64,000 bases of DNA from Nitrospinaceae bacterium UBA3496 (GTDB lineage: Bacteria > UBA8248), in assembly GCA_002377645.1 (NCBI GenBank), contig DFQF01000023.1, positions 1-64,000 on the forward strand. Reading direction: 5' to 3'. Of the stretch, positions 18,919 through 26,499 are shown piece by piece (the first letter of the stretch is position 1; the number at the start of each line of letters is the position of its first letter). The translations under genes were made by a program, and so were the position numbers. The notes beneath the pieces are model-generated. The model did no database searches and was not told the origin of the DNA. It saw nothing but the letters and a program-made list of their open reading frames with translations.

Positions 18919-19689
18919 TTAAGCGGTGTAAACTTTATCAGGATCTAAAATTCTTAGAGCACTTAACTCTTCTTCTGTTGGAGTATCTGTTCTTGGTATA
19001 TTCTCGGGAATCACAAGTTCAAAACCTGTATTTTCTTTTACCTGTTCTGCAGTTACATCAGGATGTAACGCTTCTACCTGCATCCTTCCACTTTCATCAA
19101 ACCCAAGAATCGCCAAATCTGTGACAATTCTGTACATTCCGCCAGAGATCAAACCGGAATCCTTTCGAGTGCTCCCACCACTAATGTATCCAGGGCTTGT
19201 TATAAAATCCACTTTGTCAACAAAACGACGTTTTTCTTGTGGCATAGCAACAATCATATTCGAAAGACTTGCAATATCATTTCCACCCCCAGTTCCGGGT
19301 AATCTCACTGAAGGATTATCAGCACTTCCAATGAAAGAACTATTTAAATTTCCATATTTGTCTATTTGAGCTCCTCCCATAAATCCAACATCTACATAAC
19401 CTCTTTGCAACAAGAGAAGAACTTCCGTAATACTGACCAACATATTGGCTTTTCTAGTACAACGTTGCTCATTGGTTGTCGGCGGTAATTCTCCAGGAAC
19501 AATATGTGGACCTATAGTTCCGCCTTCGAAGAGAATGGTTAATCCAGGCGCGTGCAATCTTTGTGCAAGTGTAGCAGCCAATAAAGGAATACCCACACCG
19601 GCAAAAACCACTTGGCCATCTTTTAAAGCACGCGAACTCATGATACAGAGGAGTTCTGAAGAGGTAAAAGAATTAGAATTAATCGTCAT
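18919..19689 (-). CDS. CoA transferase subunit B (glutaconate CoA-transferase type)
   Basis: 256 residues. The domain starts with SSELLCIMSSRALKDGQVVFAGVGIPLLAA. The segment LTILFEGGTIGP carries the Glu that forms the glutamyl-CoA thioester in class I CoA transferases. The start at 19689 overlaps the 3-prime end of subunit A by 11 bases and is preceded by GGGAGAAG; an in-frame ATG at 19728 would lie well inside subunit A. With subunit A it forms the usual heteromer that moves CoA between two carboxylic acids. The specific acids are unknown. Confidence 0.9.
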   Translation of the reverse strand: MTINSNSFTSSELLCIMSSRALKDGQVVFAGVGIPLLAATLAQRLHAPGLTILFEGGTIGPHIVPGELPPTTNEQRCTRKANMLVSITEVLLLLQRGYVDVGFMGGAQIDKYGNLNSSFIGSADNPSVRLPGTGGGNDIASLSNMIVAMPQEKRRFVDKVDFITSPGYISGGSTRKDSGLISGGMYRIVTDLAILGFDESGRMQVEALHPDVTAEQVKENTGFELVIPENIPRTDTPTEEELSALRILDPDKVYTA

Positions 19690-20632
19690 AAATACTTCTC
19701 CCTCTTTGAGTTGCATCGAGAATTTCATCTATTCCAATTAAATCAAGGTATTCATTCCAATTTTTTGGAGAGTAATAAAATTTTTCCAGATATTCTTGAA
19801 CCCCTTCCATAGGGTCTTTCCGTGTAAGATCGGCATAATAATCCATATGCGAAAACAAGGGTTCATAGACCCCATAACATTCATGAGGAACACAACCATA
19901 TGGGACCTCAACTACACCATCAACAGTGAAAAAAGGGATCTTCGTCAAATCAGGAGATCTTCTTATTTTATCATTAGAAATGATTCGTTCAGTAGTTATG
20001 ATTACACGATTTGCGGCCATAGCCATATCTAGATCCATGAAAGTCAATCCGTCTAATTGTGCATTCCCAAATGCATCACATCGTTGTACATGTATAAGCG
20101 CAACATCAGGGTTTAGAGCGGGAACCAATAAGATTTTTTCTCCTGTAAAAGGACAAGGAATCTCTTTCAGATTTTCTAGTTGATCAGCAACATCAGATCC
20201 CATCATTGATCTCATCGGCATAAATGGAACTCCCATAGCCCCCGCCCTATAACGTAACCCAATGGACATATGACTCCATTCTCTATAGGTCGCCAAATTA
20301 TTTTCTGTAAAATGTCTCATTACTCTTGAAACACCCCATACAATTCCTTGACTAAACCAACTAGTTTGAATCTCTTTTCCTATTCCAGAAGCAAAAATCA
20401 GATCTCCTTCCGTAGAAACTATGCTTCTTGAAAAAGTCAAATCTTTTTTCTTAGCTCTTATGAGTGCCCAAAGAAGAGCAAATGATGTTCTTGACGCCGT
20501 TGAACCACCAAGTGCTATATGATCTCCATTAGACACAAGTGTTGAGGCTTCTTCCAAACTCATCACTTTCTCTCTAAGTGACTTATCCCTATCCTGAGTC
20601 CTTTTTCTTAATTCTAAATAATCTAGAACCAT
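19679..20632 (-). CDS. CoA transferase subunit A
   Basis: 317 residues, class I CoA transferase alpha-type subunit (GctA-like): SLEEASTLVSNGDHIALGGSTASRTSFALLWALI near residues 25-55, then VALIHVQRCDAFGNAQLDG, a typical segment of this family. GGGAG precedes the ATG. The stop overlaps the start of subunit B. The gene lies 76 bases beyond the selenoprotein grdB-like gene on the same strand, with no clear terminator between them, so it is probably part of the same transcription unit. A role in activating or trapping the acid made by the Grd-like complex is inference. Confidence 0.9.
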   Translation of the reverse strand: MVLDYLELRKRTQDRDKSLREKVMSLEEASTLVSNGDHIALGGSTASRTSFALLWALIRAKKKDLTFSRSIVSTEGDLIFASGIGKEIQTSWFSQGIVWGVSRVMRHFTENNLATYREWSHMSIGLRYRAGAMGVPFMPMRSMMGSDVADQLENLKEIPCPFTGEKILLVPALNPDVALIHVQRCDAFGNAQLDGLTFMDLDMAMAANRVIITTERIISNDKIRRSPDLTKIPFFTVDGVVEVPYGCVPHECYGVYEPLFSHMDYYADLTRKDPMEGVQEYLEKFYYSPKNWNEYLDLIGIDEILDATQRGRSIYDD

Positions 20633-20708
20633 AAAGATCTCCCAAAAACTAATTCAATGTATTTTATTTATATTTTATCATACATGGATATGAGCAAAAA
20701 AAAAAATA

Positions 20709-22025
20709 TTAGTATTCAAAAACGGTTGGGACCTCTACGGGAGTTTGCAACGCTTTAAGTGCCACCCTTACTGCACCTAACCGCCAGGCTTCTTCGGCCT
20801 TCTTTGTCATGCTTGGATCCCCAAAAGGGTGGTGAAAATGACCAGCTTTATTATTTACTATCCTATTCGCACCTATATCTTTTGCAACATCTGGGAGACA
20901 TGTGATAAGTACGGTAGGAATATCTTCTCTTTCAAGTTCTTTTGCTAACGCAGCTCCGCTACGTGTTCCTGTGCCTCAGGTTGCAGGTAAAATCACACCA
21001 GCAACTCCGCCATTCTTTAGTTCTTTAGCCCAAGACTGTCCAATTTCTTGCATATGTCCAAAAGCTCCCCCATTACCGCAAGTACTAAAGAAATCCTCAT
21101 ATACTTTAGCAATCTCTCCATTATCTTCAAAAATTCGGAGTGCATCTAATGGAATAATGCGATCAGGGTCTTCATTTACAAAAACCGTATTAAAACCACC
21201 ATGAATAGAAATAAAAGAATCCTGTTCGAGTTCCTTCTTTCCTGAAAAAGAATACATCCCCCATTTATTAGTTCTAGAACCAGGTATCTTGTGAGGATTA
21301 TCTGGTGGAACCATTCCTCCTTCAGATGCAATTGCGATAACTGCTTTCTTTAAATCAGAAATAGGTTCAGGAGGATCAACTTTGTCCAAAACTGGGACAA
21401 TCAGTTCTGATACAAAAGGAACTCCTTTTATTTTTTTAAGAAGCATGTCAACTGCTCTAGGTGAAGCGGAAGTTTCAAGCTGAATATTATACCTAACTCC
21501 TGAAGGGAAATATCCCTCTTCTTGTGCAGAATTTAATTTTTCTCCTGATACCAGTTTCAAACCAATTTCAACAATCTTATCTAACGCACTTTCCATATCG
21601 CCAGCTGACGATCCAGTTTGAACTATAAGAACATCTCCTTTGGCAGCATCAATTCCTGGATTTTCTTCAAACATCCCAGTAATAACTTTGCAATCATTTT
21701 GCAAAGAAATTTCCTTGCACAACTTCGCACAGGCAAGTCCATAGCGACCTGCATTAAAAGCAGGACCTGCAATCAAGAGATCTGGAGAGTTTGCCTTAAA
21801 AAATTTATTTATTTCTTCATAGACAGAATTCTCATTTTTAAAAAAATAATTATCTCCACAAGAAATCGTACCTATTACCTTTCCATTTTTCCCGAGTATT
21901 TTGTCTAGCAGCACTCCTGGACCAATTGGTTGATCATGAAATTTTAAGGGCTCATCTGCAACCTCTTCACCTCCAGAACCAGAAAAGAATTGATTCAGGA
22001 AATGTACAATTTTAATTTCACTCAT
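20709..22025 (-). CDS. grdB: Selenoprotein B, glycine/betaine/sarcosine reductase family (GrdB-like), with in-frame UGA
   Basis: A 438-residue product if the UGA at 20978-20976 is read as selenocysteine (residue 350). Before it the protein is GrdB-like (KIVHFLNQFF, GDNYFF, IAGPAFNAGRYG). After it the frame continues U-GTGTRSGAALAKELERE and ends ALQTPVEVPTVFEY, the conserved GrdB tail. The length equals the family's usual 430-440 residues. Canonical GrdB has UxxCxxC; here both cysteines are replaced (U-G-T-G-T-R-S). A 7-bp hairpin lies just after the UGA at 20948-20964. In the known complex this subunit binds substrate with GrdE and passes it to the selenol of GrdA. The substrate is unknown here. 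Confidence 0.93.
20948..20964 (-). promoter_or_regulatory. Candidate bacterial SECIS hairpin in grdB
   Basis: Read on the minus strand, ACGTAGC-GGA-GCTGCGT forms a 7-bp stem (one G-U pair) with a G-containing 3-base loop. It begins 11 bases after the UGA, placing the loop 18 bases away, inside the 16-37 base window known for bacterial SECIS elements bound by SelB. Confidence 0.65.
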
Positions 22026-22062
22026 AGTGTCTTAAGCCTCCACTCTGAAAATTGAGTTAGAA

Positions 22063-23340
22063 TCAAAAATCCTTGCCAACAAAACCATTGATATCTAATG
22101 CCCACTCCGTTGCGTAATAATCTGAGTTAGTTATTTTCAGATTTCCACGTGCGTCAAATTCTTGTCCACCATACAAAAATATTTTTTCTGAACCAATTAC
22201 CTTTTCCATCGCAGGAGCGTCAACTTTATCTCCATTTGCGCCTTTACTAACGATCGAATTAGCCTCAGGAACATGGTAAACTAAAGGAAATTCATCAGTT
22301 CCAGGTCTTCCAACTTCGTAGATGATTGGAACAGCTGTAATATCCATTTGCTCTAGAGCCTGAACAGTTAACCAATAATCAACAGAAGAATTTCCGCCGC
22401 CTTCAAATGATAAAACTGCACCATCTGCTTTAAGAATTTTTGCAAGCTTTGCAACATACTGAGCAGACCGCTCTTTCAAAGCTTGATTATCTCTATGACC
22501 TCTGGTGAGAATCATTCCAACAAAGTTCAAGTCTATTCCATGACGACTATACAATTCAAGAATTAATGGCTTATTGCAATGGAGATAAGTCGGAACTTTC
22601 TGCGAAGTTTTATAATTTCCCCCAACGACCGCTCCATCCAACATTTCATTTGGATGGATAAGAGTAGGAAGAGAATCTCCCAAATCTTTCCCATACATAA
22701 AAGTTTGCACCATAGGAGCTTGATGCATTACTTGATCTACATAAACAACTTTGGGAAGTGAAGGATCAACATCTGTTAGTTCGTATACTTTTGTTTCCTT
22801 TGGAGACATATCTTTTGTCAAACTAGCAAGCCATGAAGAAATTTTAAGAGTTACAAGCCTGACTGCATCATCATGCTCAATATTCGTCGCACTAGAAAGA
22901 GGGAGGAATCTAATTACAAGATTCAAGGTATCAGAGTTGGTACAAAATTTTGTGCCTGGTCCTGACATATCAATAATACCTTCACGGCAAGTCATAATGC
23001 CCGTCTGAGGACCTAAAAAGAACGTTGAACTCAAGACACACATCCCTGAAAGTTTATGAGTCAAACCATCTCCTGCTGTTCTTGCTGGGCCTAAAAAACC
23101 AGGAAACTCGGATGAATTTCCATTTATCTTATGGATTGGTTCAACTGCATCTAATACATTCGTGATCCTAACTGAGTCACCTGGAAGAGCTATATGAAAA
23201 CTAACATCTTCAAATTTTTCTTCCTCCATTGCCATATCCCGAAGTTGTTTAAAATTCAGTGTCAACAAGCCATCAGAAAAGGTAGTCTCATCTCCTTCCA
23301 CAATATCTTCAACAGGGAACAAGCCCATTTCTAAACGCAC
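22063..23340 (-). CDS. grdE: Glycine reductase component B alpha/beta proprotein-like (GrdE-like), pyruvoyl Cys missing
   Basis: 425 residues matching the GrdE/GrdG/GrdI/PrdA group: MRLEMGLFPVEDI at the start, ALPGDSVRITNVLDAVEP near 51, REGIIDMSGPG near 119, HPNEMLDGAVVGGN near 229, and RHGIDLNFVGMILT near 266. Known GrdE is cleaved before a Cys that becomes a pyruvoyl group holding the amine substrate. That site follows a G-N pair; here G241-N242 is followed by Tyr243, and no Cys lies in residues 223-254. The protein may therefore stay uncleaved and bind substrate without a Schiff base. It starts at GTG with CGGAGG upstream. Spacing to grdA is 21 bases and to grdB 37. Confidence 0.88.
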   Translation of the reverse strand: MRLEMGLFPVEDIVEGDETTFSDGLLTLNFKQLRDMAMEEEKFEDVSFHIALPGDSVRITNVLDAVEPIHKINGNSSEFPGFLGPARTAGDGLTHKLSGMCVLSSTFFLGPQTGIMTCREGIIDMSGPGTKFCTNSDTLNLVIRFLPLSSATNIEHDDAVRLVTLKISSWLASLTKDMSPKETKVYELTDVDPSLPKVVYVDQVMHQAPMVQTFMYGKDLGDSLPTLIHPNEMLDGAVVGGNYKTSQKVPTYLHCNKPLILELYSRHGIDLNFVGMILTRGHRDNQALKERSAQYVAKLAKILKADGAVLSFEGGGNSSVDYWLTVQALEQMDITAVPIIYEVGRPGTDEFPLVYHVPEANSIVSKGANGDKVDAPAMEKVIGSEKIFLYGGQEFDARGNLKITNSDYYATEWALDINGFVGKDF

Positions 23341-23361
23341 TTTATTTTCCTCCGAAGTATT

Positions 23362-23814
23362 TTAAGAATTGCTTGCACGCATCTCTGACAAATTCGATTT
23401 AATTTCTTCTAAATCCAAAACTATTTCCATCATTTTCAATTTTTCTTCGTAGATTTCAGGCGGAATTAGATCCCTAATCTCTTCTTCAAGAACATGATAA
23501 ACTGGAAGTCCCAACGAGACTCCCGCCAATGGCCCTGCCCAACTTGGATCTCCTTTGGTTAGAGTTTCAACCGCTATTTTCAATCCGTCAGTTGGCATCC
23601 CCAAAACAACCATTAAATTCTCCGAACCATACTCTTCAGAAAGCTTTTTAATAGTTGCCTGATTATCCAGATCCATTGCACCCGCAGAAGTTCAAACAAA
23701 ACATTCTGTTTTCTGAAAAACTATTTCTCTTCCTGAAGCCTCAAGACATTCAGCAATAGTAGGTCCAGGGATACCGTCTCTTTCTCCAAGGACAATAACT
23801 TTGCGATCATCCAT
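23362..23814 (-). CDS. grdA: Selenoprotein A of a glycine-reductase-type complex (GrdA), with in-frame UGA
   Basis: A 150-residue product with selenocysteine at residue 41, encoded by the UGA at 23694-23692. The sequence around it, TECFVU-TSAGAMDLDN, is the canonical CxxU redox motif of GrdA. The N-terminus VIVLGERDGIPGP and the later GDPSWAGPLAGVSLGLPVYHV also match the family closely. AAAGGAGG stands directly before the ATG at 23814. A shorter frame from the Met at 23676 would lose the active site and is not the gene. GrdA carries the substrate's carbon skeleton as a selenoether between components B and C. It lies between grdC and grdE, 25 bases after grdC. Confidence 0.95.
23658..23671 (-). 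promoter_or_regulatory. Weak candidate SECIS apical hairpin in grdA
   Basis: TCTG-GATAAT-CAGG on the minus strand, a 4-bp stem (one U-G pair) whose loop starts with G 25 bases after the grdA UGA. The position suits a bacterial SECIS element, but the stem is short. Confidence 0.3.
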
Positions 23815-23839
23815 AAAACCTCCTTTCCAAATTTAAAAT

Positions 23840-25276
23840 CTATACTTGAACAACAACAGAAACTCCATCTGCACTCCTCGTCATGCGACCAAGAAACAGA
23901 CTTCCTTTTGCAACAACCATAGCCCTTTTAAGAATTCCTTCTCTCAGATCCTTAATAGCATACCCTAGATAAGGTACACCAGCAGGAATGTGACCCTGAG
24001 TAGGAGAAAATCCTGGCATACCTTTTTCAAGAATGAAATCTTCAATCTCTTCCTTTGCCAATTTCTTTTTCATAACTGCAAGAGCTGCTATAGTCTTATA
24101 GTTAACAAGAGGGACATCGCCTGCACCAGCTGGAACAGTTATCTCAGGATTATGAAGCTCGACACAAAATTTATCAATATCGAATACTGACAGATTTGCT
24201 TTATCCAAAGGCCTATAAACTAATGATTCAACCATTTCTTGAGGCGAAGAAGCGCTTCCTATTCGATGATGGCCAACAATTTCCAAATTAATATAAGGAG
24301 TCCCATCAGAACCATCAGAAGACAAATAGAATGCTACGCCACCTAACAAATCCTCAAGTATAGGAATTTGTTTCTCCATATGAAAATGAGCCTTCATTCC
24401 TAACTTGGCCAAAGAACCACCTCCTACTACCACAACATTTTTTACGACCTTAGATTGAATTAGTGATGCAGCATGAATAAGTGCATAAACTGGTGCCGCG
24501 CAAAAAGCCTTGATATCCATTCCAGCCGCATTTTTGCAACCTACCATTTCTCCAATCGCTTTTGCCAGATTTCCTCCACCTCGATTATAGCGATCACCAA
24601 TAGCCTCTTCTGAACAACTGATAATATATTCCACATTCAATGGATCAATTGATTCTTGAATCAATAGACGATTTAGGGCAAATGCACCGCTTGCTTTTGC
24701 AGATAGATTTTCCAATAAAATTTTCGCATCTAAAGACTCATCCTTGTCGTGATCCGAACGAAAGCAACCTATGACTTTTCCATCATTCTCAATCGGCAAT
24801 GAGTTATTCACATCTATATTTTTTAAAATTTCATCAATTTCACTTCCTTTTTCTAAGAACTTATCACTAAAAATTTTCTTTGCAGTATTGCTAGAATTAT
24901 TGTTTGAATTAATAAAAGAAGAATCCAAGAAAAAAAGATCGAAATCATCTGCAGATTTCAAAAGCATATAAAAGGTCGATTGATCCATAATTTCACCAAA
25001 AACTCCTTCTCTAGTTGCTGAACTTAGAAGGTTTTCAAACCAAGGCTTCGATTTTTCTTGGAGCTTTTCCGGTTTCAAATTGCCAATAAATGTTTGATTT
25101 GGTGGATAAGAAACTACTTCCTCAAAATTACGGAGATTTTCATTCAATTTTTGCAGGAACCCATTTCCTGAATCTTCAATTTCCCGATGGCACTTAGATC
25201 CAAAACGCACCAACTCAGGAACATGAACAAGAATATTGGCTGCTGAATGAATATATGATTTAGTATTCATTGACAT
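23840..25276 (-). CDS. grdC: Glycine/sarcosine/betaine reductase component C beta subunit-like (GrdC-like)
   Basis: 478 residues, slightly shorter than typical GrdC (about 510). The N-terminal segment (AANILVHVPELVRFGSK, SYPPNQTFIGNL) is specific to GrdC. The C-terminal half has a ketoacyl-synthase-III/thiolase fold, with EEAIGDRYNRGGGNLAKAIGE, the likely acyl-accepting Cys in DIKAFCAAPVYALIHAASL (near residue 262) and VELHNPE. In known complexes component C (GrdC plus the phosphotransacetylase-like GrdD) converts the carboxymethyl-selenoether to acetyl phosphate. No grdD neighbours it. It is the first gene of the Grd-like unit, with the peroxiredoxin gene divergent 85 bases away. Confidence 0.88.
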   Translation of the reverse strand: MSMNTKSYIHSAANILVHVPELVRFGSKCHREIEDSGNGFLQKLNENLRNFEEVVSYPPNQTFIGNLKPEKLQEKSKPWFENLLSSATREGVFGEIMDQSTFYMLLKSADDFDLFFLDSSFINSNNNSSNTAKKIFSDKFLEKGSEIDEILKNIDVNNSLPIENDGKVIGCFRSDHDKDESLDAKILLENLSAKASGAFALNRLLIQESIDPLNVEYIISCSEEAIGDRYNRGGGNLAKAIGEMVGCKNAAGMDIKAFCAAPVYALIHAASLIQSKVVKNVVVVGGGSLAKLGMKAHFHMEKQIPILEDLLGGVAFYLSSDGSDGTPYINLEIVGHHRIGSASSPQEMVESLVYRPLDKANLSVFDIDKFCVELHNPEITVPAGAGDVPLVNYKTIAALAVMKKKLAKEEIEDFILEKGMPGFSPTQGHIPAGVPYLGYAIKDLREGILKRAMVVAKGSLFLGRMTRSADGVSVVVQV

Positions 25277-25360
25277 AAAATTAGTCTAATGGAATTATTA
25301 GCAAAAAAAAACTAATAACCATTTTTAAATAAATTATTTTGAATTATGAAGAGGACAACA

Positions 25361-26032
25361 ATGACCTTAAGAATAAATGACGAAGCACCAAACTTTATTG
25401 CTGAAACCACACAAGGGACTATTGATTTTCATGAATGGATCGGTGAAGGTTGGGCAATTATTTTCTCTCATCCAAAAGATTTTACCCCAGTTTGTACTAC
25501 AGAGTTAGGCTTTATGGCTGGACTTAAAAACGAGTTCGAAAAAAGAAATTGCAAAATTCTAGGTATTAGTGTGGACGGAGTATCTGACCACGAAAAATGG
25601 TCTAAGGATATTGAAAAATCACAGGGTCACGAAGTGAGTTATCCATTAGTAGGAGACCCGGGACTAGAAATCGTCAAAGCTTTTGACATGCTACCAACAG
25701 AGGATGGAGATTCCTCAGAAGGAAGAACTGCCACTGACAATGCAACTGCACGCTCAGTTTTCCTGATAGGGCCAGACAAAAAAGTCAGAGCAACGTTAAC
25801 CTATCCAATGAGCACAGGAAGAAATTTCCATGAAATCCTTCGTCTTCTTGATTCCTGTCAATTAACTGCCAAAGAACAAGTTGCAACACCTGTAAACTGG
25901 CAACAGGGAGATGATGTTATTATTCTCCCAGCGGTTTCCGATGAAGAAGCCAAAGAAAAGTATCCCGAAGGATGGGAAACTCCACTACCTTATATTCGAA
26001 TTGTCCCTCAGCCAGATTCATCAAAAAATTAA
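25361..26032 (+). CDS. Peroxiredoxin, 1-Cys Prx6 type
   Basis: 223 residues. KDFTPVCTTELG near residue 40 holds the peroxidatic Cys in the PVCTTE form typical of the Prx6 group. The C-terminal extension ending TPLPYIRIVPQP is also characteristic. It reduces hydrogen peroxide or organic peroxides. ATG 25361 is chosen because AGAGGA lies 7 bases upstream; ATG 25346 is in frame. It is divergent from grdC, sharing an 84-base intergenic region in which I could not define a convincing promoter. It may protect the oxygen-sensitive selenols of the Grd-like complex (inference). Confidence 0.92.
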   Translation: MTLRINDEAPNFIAETTQGTIDFHEWIGEGWAIIFSHPKDFTPVCTTELGFMAGLKNEFEKRNCKILGISVDGVSDHEKWSKDIEKSQGHEVSYPLVGDPGLEIVKAFDMLPTEDGDSSEGRTATDNATARSVFLIGPDKKVRATLTYPMSTGRNFHEILRLLDSCQLTAKEQVATPVNWQQGDDVIILPAVSDEEAKEKYPEGWETPLPYIRIVPQPDSSKN

Positions 26033-26045
26033 AATGAAAACGTTA

Positions 26046-26081
26046 ATAACAGTGGTGGTCATTTAAAACCACCACTGTTAT
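26046..26081. terminator. Bidirectional intrinsic terminator
   Basis: A 14-bp perfect inverted repeat, ATAACAGTGGTGGT at 26046-26059 and its complement at 26068-26081 with an 8-base loop. It lies between the convergent peroxiredoxin and cupin genes. Confidence 0.85.
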
Positions 26082-26088
26082 AAAAACT

Positions 26089-26478
26089 CTAAATCTCTAC
26101 AAAAATCTTTCCACTTTTATAAGGGTTTGCACAACCGCCGTAACCCCCAATTCCTTCAACAGACTCTGTTTTGCTGTTGTTCACTGTATTATGAATTTCA
26201 CCTCTAGGGATATAAATAAAATCCCCTGGTTCAGTCACATGTTCTATTTTTTCCTTACCTATATTCCAAATAGCCTTTGGTCCAGACATGTGATACCACA
26301 TCAAATCACCATTTTCGTGATAATGGGGTTTGCTAACAGTATCAGGTGGAAAATTCGTCCTTACCAACGTTGCAGTCTCTATACCTGTTGTATCATCTGT
26401 AATTCCAAATGTAAGATTAAATCCTGGTTCATATTTTTGATCCACAGGAAGATTTTTAACACTTAAAACTTTCGCCAT
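26089..26478 (-). CDS. Cupin domain protein
   Basis: 129 residues forming a single cupin barrel. The metal motif is SKPHYHENGDLMWY near residue 51 (two His and downstream acidic residue), and the second motif is YIPRGEIHNTV near 90. AAGGAGG precedes the ATG by 9 bases. Small cupins of this type act as isomerases, dioxygenases or binding proteins; the sequence does not tell which. It follows the alcohol dehydrogenase gene by 21 bases on the same strand and ends at a terminator. Confidence 0.85.
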   Translation of the reverse strand: MAKVLSVKNLPVDQKYEPGFNLTFGITDDTTGIETATLVRTNFPPDTVSKPHYHENGDLMWYHMSGPKAIWNIGKEKIEHVTEPGDFIYIPRGEIHNTVNNSKTESVEGIGGYGGCANPYKSGKIFVEI

Positions 26479-26499
26479 ACTGTATTCCTCCTTTAAAAA

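Noticed and set aside
20976..20978. Premature stop making grdB a pseudogene
   Set aside because: The frame continues with conserved GrdB sequence for 88 codons after the UGA and a hairpin follows it, so recoding explains the data better than decay.
23362..23676. A 104-residue protein starting at the Met of 23676
   Set aside because: It is the C-terminal part of GrdA; the UGA 15 bases upstream is the family's selenocysteine codon, and a canonical start with a perfect ribosome site lies at 23814.
25277..25360. Glycine riboswitch or other leader RNA upstream of the Grd-like genes
   Set aside because: The gap is too short and shows none of the paired structure or conserved bases expected of a glycine aptamer.
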